A DNA stretch of 39,410 nucleotides from Pseudomonadota bacterium (lineage in GTDB: Bacteria; Pseudomonadota; Alphaproteobacteria; Sphingomonadales; Sphingomonadaceae). The position numbers were made by a program, and so were the translations under genes. Shown one piece after another: positions 17,253-23,639 of the stretch. Within the stretch, counting starts at the first letter, position 1. Each line of letters opens with the position of its first letter. Under the pieces are notes generated by a model. It was not told the DNA's origin and searched no databases. It was given only the letters and a program-made list of their open reading frames with translations. Location of the stretch: positions 1 to 39,410 of the forward strand of contig JAEZCS010000255.1 in the NCBI GenBank assembly GCA_023433445.1, written 5' to 3'.

Positions 17253-17315
17253 ATTTCATCAATGCCTTACATCGGGATTTTGCCTCTCCCGTAATGACGC
17301 GCCGCAGCACAGCTT

Positions 17316-17335
17316 TCCATTCGAGTGAATGGAGG
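17316..17335 (+). promoter_or_regulatory. Hairpin that pairs with the Shine-Dalgarno of the 52-aa gene
   Basis: TCCATTC (17316-17322) pairs perfectly with GAATGGA (17327-17333) across a GAGT loop. TT at 17314-17315 can extend the stem by wobble to 17335. The stem contains the whole GGAGG (17331-17335) that lies 6 bases before ATG 17342. In mRNA this would hide the ribosome-binding site of the first gene in an operon whose later genes depend on overlap coupling. Confidence 0.4.
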
Positions 17336-17341
17336 TGAATC

Positions 17342-17500
17342 ATGCGGACAAAGCAAGGGCGCAGGTCGCCCCTAAGTCCCGGACATATAGCCGATAGCCT
17401 CACCCGCATTACCGCGTTTGTCGGCCGTCTGATGCTCGCGGGCATGAATGCCAGGGCGCAAATCCTCCTCGCGTCACCGCCAGCCCGCAAGAAACAATGA
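17342..17500 (+). CDS. Small basic protein of 52 residues, leader of the desaturase-sulfotransferase operon
   Basis: A short reading frame with an excellent ribosome-binding site (GGAGG, 6 bases before ATG). Its stop TGA (17498-17500) overlaps the ATG of the downstream desaturase (17497) in the ATGA form used at the next junctions of this operon. The product is Arg/Lys-rich at both ends (MRTKQGRRSPLS; PPARKKQ) with an amphipathic or hydrophobic middle (RITAFVGRLMLAGM). I recognise no family. It may be a real small protein or a leader peptide that couples translation into the desaturase; the overlap geometry supports translation either way. Confidence 0.55.
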   Translation: MRTKQGRRSPLSPGHIADSLTRITAFVGRLMLAGMNARAQILLASPPARKKQ

Positions 17501-18486
17501 TCGGCTCGTCCATGGCAAGCAAATCGACAAGCGCGATGAAGGACAAGATCTTCAACTATATGCCGCCCGCAATGGTGGCAGCGGTCCTGCTTTTCTGGGC
17601 CTATGGTCCGGCGGCGCTGCTGAACAATGGCGCGACTTTGGTCGCAATGTCCGCGCTCATCACGATCAGCGTGCTCCTGCTCGAGCAGGTCCATGAACGC
17701 CACGCTGGTTGGCGCATGAACCGGCAGGAATTTTTCACCGACCTCTTCTACGCGGTTCTTAGCGCCACCATCATCGCATGGGTGTCGCGCAAGATCGGTG
17801 AAGAGCCGCTGGCAGCGGTCAAGGATTCGCTGGGCATCACGACGCAATGGGCCATGCACATGCCTTGGCTGGCGCAAGTTGCGCTCGTCATATTTCTGAT
17901 CGAATTCGGGCAATATTGGATGCATCGGCTGATGCACAATGTGACGCCGTTCTGGCTCACCCACGCCCCGCATCACCATTTGACGCAGCTGAATGCCGCC
18001 AAAGGCGCAGTCGGAAATCCGATCGAGCTGGTGCTGATCAGCCTCAGCATCGTCGCGCTGTTCGACCTTCAGACGACGGCAGTGTTTGCGGCCATCAATG
18101 TCCTTGGCGTCATTTCGACCTTTGCGCACGCCAATGTTCGGTCCGATCCGCCGCTTTTCTACTCCTACTTCTTCACGACGATCCGGCACCACAGCCTGCA
18201 TCATTCGACCGATTACGAAAGCACCCGCTGCAACTATGGCAATTCGCTGATCATCCTCGACCGCATCTTTGGCACCTATCGTGAAGGCGAAGCGGAACTG
18301 GTGGGGCAGGACGAACGCCGCCGCCTGTCGATCTGGGAACAGACGATCTTCCCGTTCGAGCCGCTGATCGCGCGATATAGAGCGCGCAAGGGTACGGCGG
18401 AGACGAGCGGAGACAGCAGCGCTCCTGCCAAGGCGGTAGTCGAGCGACCCCTGTCGGAAGCCATAGAGGGCCCGATCGCGGCATGA
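17497..18486 (+). CDS. Sterol desaturase / fatty acid hydroxylase family protein (paralogue 2)
   Basis: Integral membrane di-iron oxygenase, 329 residues, clearly paralogous to the product at 13657-14559: shared FGQYWMHR, LTHAPHH, NKGAVGNP/AKGAVGNP and DRxFGT motifs. Histidine boxes are HRLMH (from 143), HAPHHH (from about 156) and HHSLHH (from 231), all intact. Membrane segments include MVAAVLLFWAYGPAALL and IELVLISLSIVALFDL. ATG 17497 overlaps the upstream small gene; ATG 17512 and 17536 are in-frame alternatives, the last closest to the paralogue's start. The stop overlaps the next ATG (ATGA at 18483-18486), so it is coupled to the sulfotransferase gene. The substrate is probably a lipid or isoprenoid, not determinable here. 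Confidence 0.92.
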   Translation: MIGSSMASKSTSAMKDKIFNYMPPAMVAAVLLFWAYGPAALLNNGATLVAMSALITISVLLLEQVHERHAGWRMNRQEFFTDLFYAVLSATIIAWVSRKIGEEPLAAVKDSLGITTQWAMHMPWLAQVALVIFLIEFGQYWMHRLMHNVTPFWLTHAPHHHLTQLNAAKGAVGNPIELVLISLSIVALFDLQTTAVFAAINVLGVISTFAHANVRSDPPLFYSYFFTTIRHHSLHHSTDYESTRCNYGNSLIILDRIFGTYREGEAELVGQDERRRLSIWEQTIFPFEPLIARYRARKGTAETSGDSSAPAKAVVERPLSEAIEGPIAA

Positions 18487-20051
18487 CGGCCATAGGCGCC
18501 TTGCGGGTCAATCCGGCACGCAATGCGCTGGCCCAAGGCGACATCCGGGCGGCGCGACATTTCGCTGCCAGGATGATGGCAAGCGATCCGAGCGATGCCG
18601 AAGGCCACTTCATCTTCGGCCTCGCAGAATCAACTGACGGCCGGATCGGCGCGGGTATCCGGCATCTGGATCGAGCAGTGACACTGAATCCCCAAGGGGA
18701 ATATCGGGCTCAACTCGCCCGGCTCCTCGTCATGATGCGCCGCGACGGCGATGCCGCAGCGATCCTGCATGATGCCGAAAAGGCCCCGCCCACGGATGCA
18801 CTGAGCCGCGATACGATTGGCTGCGTCTATGCGCGCCTGGGCGACCATGGCGCCGCGCTTGCCCATTTCGAAGAGGCGGTCCGGCTGGACCCGCCAAACA
18901 TCAATTACCGCTACAATCTGGCAACGACGCTCAACTTTCTCGGCCGCTCCGACGAGGCAGAGACAGCATTGGAGGCGTTGATAGCGCTCGCCCCGCAGGA
19001 CGCGCGGGCGCATCACCTTCTGTCCGCGCTGCGCAAGCAAAGGCCGGACAATAATCATGTCGATCGCCTGGCTGGCACGCTCGCCGACGCGAAGGACGGC
19101 CGCAGCAGGCTGCTTCTGGGCTACGCGCTGGCGAAGGAACTGGAGGATATCGGTAGGCCGGACGAAGCGCTGAAGCGGCTTTGCGCGACCAATGCAGAGC
19201 ATCGCCGAAAGTTGCCCTATGCCTTCGCCCGCGATGCGGCGCTGTTCGACGCCGTGGAAGATGCGTGGCCAATTGCTCCGGCTTCCGACGCCCCGGAGGA
19301 CGCGCCCATCTTCATCATCGGCATGCCCCGCACCGGCACCACGCTGGTCGACCGCATCCTTTCATCCCATCCCCTGGTCGAGAGCGCCGGCGAGTTGCAG
19401 GCCATGCCGCTTGCCGTGAAGAAAGCGGCTGGAACGAGAACCCCTACCGTCATGGACGCCGAGACCGTTGCGGCCGCCGCGCGGGCTGACATGGGGATGA
19501 TCGGACGCGACTATCTGGACCGCGCGGCCCACCATCGCCGCCAGCCGAAGTTGCGCTTTATCGACAAGTTTCCGGGCAACTTCTTATATGCCGGGTTTAT
19601 CGCCCGTGCCCTGCCCGCCGCCAAAATCGTCTGCCTGCGCAGGCACCCCATGGACACGGTGCTCAGTAACTTCCGCAATCTCTTCGCGGTCAGTTCCCGC
19701 TATTATGACTATAGCTACGACCTGCTGGACATCGCCGCTTACTATGTCCGCTTCGACCGGCTGATGAGCCTGTGGGGCGAAGCCCTGCCGGGCCGCCTGA
19801 TCGAATTGCGCTATGAGGATCTGATTGCCGATCAGGAAGGCGAGAGCCGACGGCTGCTCGCCCATTGCGGGCTCGACTGGTCAGACAGCTGCCTGTCCTT
19901 CCACAGCAATCAGGCCCCAGTTTCCACCCCCAGCGCTGCCCAGGTGCGCCGCCCGATCTACGCCCACTCGGTCGGGCGATGGAAGCAGCATGCCGAGGTG
20001 CTGGAACCGGTGCGCCGCTTCTTCGAGCAGGCTGGGGTCGACATATCATGA
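18483..20051 (+). CDS. TPR-repeat sulfotransferase family protein
   Basis: 522-residue fusion of an N-terminal tetratricopeptide-repeat region (about residues 1-230; for example GDHGAALAHFEEAVRLDPPN and RYNLATTLNFLGRSDEAET) to a C-terminal sulfotransferase domain. The latter begins at about residue 277 with IIGMPRTGTTLVDRIL, the PAPS 5'-phosphosulfate loop. It continues with the 3'-phosphate region (KIVCLRRHPMDTVLSNFRNLF) and the late motif RPIYAHSVGRWK. It would transfer sulfate from PAPS to a hydroxyl; the TPRs probably mediate substrate or partner binding. Translational overlap with the desaturase/hydroxylase suggests hydroxylation followed by sulfation of one molecule. That is inference; the acceptor is unknown. 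Confidence 0.9.
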   Translation: MTAIGALRVNPARNALAQGDIRAARHFAARMMASDPSDAEGHFIFGLAESTDGRIGAGIRHLDRAVTLNPQGEYRAQLARLLVMMRRDGDAAAILHDAEKAPPTDALSRDTIGCVYARLGDHGAALAHFEEAVRLDPPNINYRYNLATTLNFLGRSDEAETALEALIALAPQDARAHHLLSALRKQRPDNNHVDRLAGTLADAKDGRSRLLLGYALAKELEDIGRPDEALKRLCATNAEHRRKLPYAFARDAALFDAVEDAWPIAPASDAPEDAPIFIIGMPRTGTTLVDRILSSHPLVESAGELQAMPLAVKKAAGTRTPTVMDAETVAAAARADMGMIGRDYLDRAAHHRRQPKLRFIDKFPGNFLYAGFIARALPAAKIVCLRRHPMDTVLSNFRNLFAVSSRYYDYSYDLLDIAAYYVRFDRLMSLWGEALPGRLIELRYEDLIADQEGESRRLLAHCGLDWSDSCLSFHSNQAPVSTPSAAQVRRPIYAHSVGRWKQHAEVLEPVRRFFEQAGVDIS

Positions 20052-20068
20052 CAGAAAGGAACCGGATC

Positions 20069-20428
20069 ATGCCGCCAGCCGCCAAATGGATGTTGATCCC
20101 CGCGCTCCTGAGTTCGGCCACATCGGCACTCGCTGCGTCGGAGCCGAGCACAAGGCTGGTGGAATGTTCAACGGGAGACTGCCTGCTCGTGACGGGCCGC
20201 CGCGATGACCGGCACGCCCCGGTCAGCATCAATGGTCACAAGGTTGCGGTCAAAGGCGATTTGCGCTGGCAGACCCGGTTGCCGGTCGAAACCCTCCGTG
20301 CCTGGTCCGCGCCCAACGCACGCACCGTGACCGTCGCCGTGGATGGCGAGGAAGCGGAGGCCAGGCTGCCTATCGGCATGTTCGTTCGGCCGGAAGAATT
20401 AACGATGCTCGTCATCCGACCCAAGTAA
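20069..20428 (+). CDS. Small exported protein of unknown function
   Basis: 119-residue product with an N-terminal signal peptide (KWMLIPALLSSATSALAASE) and a mature part of about 95 residues that looks like a beta-sandwich (HAPVSINGHKVAVKGDLRW; ARTVTVAVDGEEAEARLPIG). I do not recognise a family. I chose ATG 20069 because AAAGGA (20055-20060) lies 8 bases upstream and it opens the signal peptide. An in-frame ATG at 20048 overlaps the sulfotransferase stop and would add 7 residues. It is the last gene of the operon that starts at 17342. Confidence 0.75.
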   Translation: MPPAAKWMLIPALLSSATSALAASEPSTRLVECSTGDCLLVTGRRDDRHAPVSINGHKVAVKGDLRWQTRLPVETLRAWSAPNARTVTVAVDGEEAEARLPIGMFVRPEELTMLVIRPK

Positions 20429-20475
20429 TATTCAGGTAAGCACAAAGTAATAATCGAACAATTTCCTTAGTTGTC

Positions 20476-20504
20476 TTGAAATAATCATTGCTCCCTTCTA
20501 TGTG
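20476..20504 (+). promoter_or_regulatory. Candidate promoter of the urcA-family gene
   Basis: TTGAAA (20476-20481) and TATGTG (20499-20504) with a 17-base spacer. The -35 matches the sigma-70 consensus at 5 of 6 positions and the -10 at 3 of 6. It lies about 50 bases before the start codon. Confidence 0.4.
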
Positions 20505-20553
20505 ATCCGCAGTCGCCGGAGAGCGGCGCTCGTCTGACGCACAGGAGACAATG

Positions 20554-20877
20554 ATGAAGATTGGCCTCGTGGCTCTCGCCACTTTCGCATGCGCGATCCC
20601 CGCTTCCGCCTTCGCCGCCGACAACCCATTCGCTCAGGATCAGGCGACCCTTGACCTCAAGGGGCTCGACCTCGCTTCGGCAGAAGGGCAGCAGCGCCTT
20701 GCCATCCGCATGGATCAGGCCGCCAACGCCGTATGTGGCCAGCGCCTCGCCGGGGTGCATCTCGCTGCTGAAGCAAAAGCGCAGGAATGCCGCGCAGCCG
20801 TGCTGGCCGATGTCCGCTCCCAGATCGAAGCGCGCCTGGCCATGAACGCAAAGCCGGTCCGCGTCGCCGCCCGCTAA
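20554..20877 (+). CDS. UrcA-family exported protein
   Basis: 107-residue protein with a signal peptide (MKIGLVALATFACAIPASAFA) and the UrcA pattern: a short beta-rich DLKGLDLASAEGQQRLAIRM stretch, then two Cys spaced as in the family (AVCGQRL and AQECRAAVLADV) that probably form a disulfide, and a basic-Ala tail. UrcA proteins are small periplasmic proteins of unknown function common in sphingomonads and caulobacters. ATG 20554 has AGGAG 6 bases upstream; ATG 20551 is too close to it. Convergent with the beta-propeller gene across a strong hairpin. Confidence 0.85.
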   Translation: MKIGLVALATFACAIPASAFAADNPFAQDQATLDLKGLDLASAEGQQRLAIRMDQAANAVCGQRLAGVHLAAEAKAQECRAAVLADVRSQIEARLAMNAKPVRVAAR

Positions 20878-20893
20878 TTGCTCGGGCGGTTCA

Positions 20894-20927
20894 CCTCCGT
20901 CGCCCCGGTATGCAGGGGCGACGGAGG
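20894..20927. terminator. Bidirectional terminator-like hairpin
   Basis: Perfect 13-base stem CCTCCGTCGCCCC / GGGGCGACGGAGG with an 8-base loop (GGTATGCA), between the convergent UrcA gene and the nine-gene operon. No T-tract on either side, so it may also act as an mRNA-stabilising 3' end. Confidence 0.65.
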
Positions 20928-20937
20928 AGCAGCCCGC

Positions 20938-21867
20938 TTATTTCGCCAGTTGCTTGGGGTTAGGCCACCAGGTCAGCGTCTGCACGTCGTGCGCTGAAGT
21001 CCACAGGCCCTTCTTCGTGAAGCGCAGCGCGCCGCTGCCCTCCGCCTCGCCGACGCGCGCCTTGACCGTCAGCGTGTCGGGATCGATCGCAACGAAGGTC
21101 TGGTCTTCCGTGGTGCGCAGCCACACCATGCCGCCACCCGTGTCGATATCCCCATATTTCAGCACTTCGCCGACCTTGACGCGGCCCGCGACCTCGCCGC
21201 TTGCCGGATCGACGCGCGCGACGGTTCCGTCACCCTGCTCCTGAACCCATACCGCCCCTTCCCCGGCGGCCAGAAAGGCGGGCTCCTTTCCGAGCGCCGT
21301 GGTCTTGATCACCATATTGCTGGCGGGGTCGATGCGCTGGATCGTCCGCGCCTCGCTGCTGACCGCCCACAGAGAACCGAAGCCGAAGGCGAGATAATGC
21401 GTGCCCACGCTGACCGGGATGGTGGCCGTGACCTGGTTGCTATCCGGATCGACGCGTGAGACCACCCCTTTCTGGTCGCTCGCGACCCAGACCGATCCCG
21501 CTCCCGCGACGACATTGAGTTCGCCCTTGGGATTGGCAATGCCGGTGGGGATGGTGGCACTCTTCTGCGCCTTGATCCTGTCGATCCGGACAAGCGCCTT
21601 TTCGTCGCAATCGGCCACCCACAAGGCATCGCCCAGTATCGCCATCGCGCCGCAGGGTTTGGCCATCGGCACCGAAGCAATCCTGCCCTGCCGCGACCAA
21701 CGCTCAACGCGGGCGTCATTGGTTGCCCACACGCTGTCGCCATCGACCGCCAGAAAGTCGGCAAAGCCCGGAACCTTTATCACCTGTTCGCCGTAAGCAG
21801 GCGATGCGGCAGCCGCCGTGGCACAGCCCGCCACCAGCATGGCACCAAGGATTGGAAGCTTCGTCAT
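20938..21867 (-). CDS. YncE/Vgb-like beta-propeller lipoprotein, last gene of the guanidine/urea operon
   Basis: 309-residue exported protein. The N-terminus PILGAMLVAGC fits a lipobox (VAGC), with an alternative cleavage in the Ala-rich stretch after it. The rest consists of about seven blades with repeated VWVAS..GVVSRVDPDS, LWAVSSEARTIQRIDPAS and VWVQEQGDGTVARVDPASG units, the 40-residue YVTN/virginiamycin-B-lyase-like propeller pattern. The family binds ligands or surfaces and is usually non-catalytic; no function can be assigned. ATG 21867 has AAGG 6 bases upstream and lies 2 bases after the allophanate hydrolase stop; ATG 21873 would overlap that stop. Its place in the operon suggests a periplasmic role tied to the pathway. 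Confidence 0.82.
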   Translation of the reverse strand: MTKLPILGAMLVAGCATAAAASPAYGEQVIKVPGFADFLAVDGDSVWATNDARVERWSRQGRIASVPMAKPCGAMAILGDALWVADCDEKALVRIDRIKAQKSATIPTGIANPKGELNVVAGAGSVWVASDQKGVVSRVDPDSNQVTATIPVSVGTHYLAFGFGSLWAVSSEARTIQRIDPASNMVIKTTALGKEPAFLAAGEGAVWVQEQGDGTVARVDPASGEVAGRVKVGEVLKYGDIDTGGGMVWLRTTEDQTFVAIDPDTLTVKARVGEAEGSGALRFTKKGLWTSAHDVQTLTWWPNPKQLAK

Positions 21868-21869
21868 GA

Positions 21870-23639
21870 TCATCCTTCCCGGTTGATATAGGCGCGCCAG
21901 CCGCCAAGGGCGGTGATGTCTTCCGCCCCCGTGATCGCGCGTGGTTCGGCGACGAAGCCCTTGACGCTGCGGCCGTCCGCCAGCGTGACCGTGCCGATGG
22001 CGAGCGGCGCGGGCACTTCCGCGACGAAGCTGCCGAACTCGGCCACGCCCAGCTCATAGACTTCCAGCGCAATCGGACCGCCTTCATCGCTATGCACCAG
22101 TGCGGGCTTGGGCGGCACGCTGTCCGCCATTGCGTAGAGCCGGTAATTGGGCGCGGTCTCAAAGGCGCCGACGAACCGCGCGTCTCGCGACGTAAGCTGC
22201 CAGTGCAGCGGCATGTCCTTCAGGTGTGCGCCCACGACGGCGAGTTTCACGGTCTGCATTTTGCCCTCCAGATCTAGTGGCGGTGGGGAAGGAAGATCAG
22301 CGACGGCGAAATAGGCGTCCGCTACATCGAGCAGGGCGCGGTCCGTGTCGGCCGGCCCGATCAGGGTGATGCCAAAGCCCGTGCCATTGGCGCGACTGCC
22401 CGCAGGAATGGCGACAGCCGCCATGTCGAGCAGGTTGACGAAATTGGTGTAGAGCCCAAGGGCGCTGTTGAGCGCCACCGGCGCCGCGAGCAATTCGGCG
22501 ACGCGGAAGGTCGTGCCTGTCGTCGGGAATGCCAGCAGGTCGATCTCCGACCATTGCGTGTCCGCATGACGCTTGAGCTCGGCCAGACGATAGATGCCAT
22601 TGAACAGATCGACCGCGCTGATCTTGAGGCCAGGCTCCACAACCTCCCGCACGGTGGGATCAATGGCATCGGGATTGTCGGCCAGAAGGCCGGACAGGGC
22701 CGCCGCGCGCTCCGCCACCCACGGCCCGCCATAGAGCAGCTGTGCGGCTTCCAGCAGCGGCGCGATGTCGATCTCGACCAGTTCGCCTTGCCCGCCAAGC
22801 CGCTCCAATGCGCGATCATAGAGATATTCCGACTCCGCGTCGCCGAACCAGACTCGCTGGTCGCGCCTCGGCACGCCGATCCGCTTGCAGGCGATCAGCC
22901 GGTCGGCCAGCGGCTTTGAATAGGCATCCGCCGCGTCGAAGCCGGCGATGACCCTGTCGATCAGGCGCGCGTCGCCGCTGTCATTGGCGAAGATGGTAAT
23001 GCAATCCAGTGTGCGGCAGGCGGGCACCAGTCCCGCGTTGCTCCACCGCCCCTTCGTCGGCTTGAAGCCGATCAGATGCTGGAACGCGGCGGGCACCCGG
23101 CCCGACCCGGCTGTGTCGGTGCCCAGCGCGAAGGCCACCAGTCCGGCGGCTACGGCCACGGAGGAACCCGAACTCGACCCCCCGCTCACATAAGCAAGGT
23201 TATAGGCGTTGCGCGGACTGCCATAGGGGCTGCGTGTCCCGTTCAGCCCGGTCGCGAACTGATCAAGATTGGTCTTTCCGACGCAGATCGCTCCGGCGGC
23301 GACGAGGCGATCGACCACCGTTGCGGATGCATCAGGGCTGTAGGCGAAAGCGGGACAGGCAGCGGTCGTCTCCGAGCCGGCTACGTCGATATTATCCTTC
23401 ACCGCGAAGGGCACGCCAGCAAGCGGCAGGTCTTCGCCAGCGGCCAGCCGCGCATCGACAGCTCTGGCGGCCGCCATCAGATTTTCCGCGTCGGGCCTGC
23501 TGATCCATATCTGCGGCTGGACGGCGTCATAGGCAGCGAGCCGCCCAAGCGTTTCCTCAATCACGGCAAGGGCGCTGGTCCGCCCAGCCTTGATGTCCTG
23601 CGCAATGGCGATCGCGCCGCGGCGGTCGAGCGCGGTCAT
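21870..23639 (-). CDS. atzF: Allophanate hydrolase (amidase signature family)
   Basis: Cytosolic enzyme that hydrolyses allophanate to ammonia and CO2, the last step of urea-amidolyase or guanidine assimilation. 589 residues. The amidase domain has the Ser-cisSer-Lys triad: K81 (PFAVKDN), S155 (SGGSSSGSSVAVAAG) and S179 (DTAGSGR), with the same spacings as characterised AtzF. After about residue 430 comes the C-terminal domain that marks true allophanate hydrolases rather than generic amidases (VVGAHLKDMPLHWQL; GSFVAEVPAPLAIGTV; GGWRAYI). Start 23639 overlaps the carboxylase stop (ATGA). A longer frame upstream lies inside the biotinyl domain coding region and was rejected. Confidence 0.95.
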   Translation of the reverse strand: MTALDRRGAIAIAQDIKAGRTSALAVIEETLGRLAAYDAVQPQIWISRPDAENLMAAARAVDARLAAGEDLPLAGVPFAVKDNIDVAGSETTAACPAFAYSPDASATVVDRLVAAGAICVGKTNLDQFATGLNGTRSPYGSPRNAYNLAYVSGGSSSGSSVAVAAGLVAFALGTDTAGSGRVPAAFQHLIGFKPTKGRWSNAGLVPACRTLDCITIFANDSGDARLIDRVIAGFDAADAYSKPLADRLIACKRIGVPRRDQRVWFGDAESEYLYDRALERLGGQGELVEIDIAPLLEAAQLLYGGPWVAERAAALSGLLADNPDAIDPTVREVVEPGLKISAVDLFNGIYRLAELKRHADTQWSEIDLLAFPTTGTTFRVAELLAAPVALNSALGLYTNFVNLLDMAAVAIPAGSRANGTGFGITLIGPADTDRALLDVADAYFAVADLPSPPPLDLEGKMQTVKLAVVGAHLKDMPLHWQLTSRDARFVGAFETAPNYRLYAMADSVPPKPALVHSDEGGPIALEVYELGVAEFGSFVAEVPAPLAIGTVTLADGRSVKGFVAEPRAITGAEDITALGGWRAYINREG

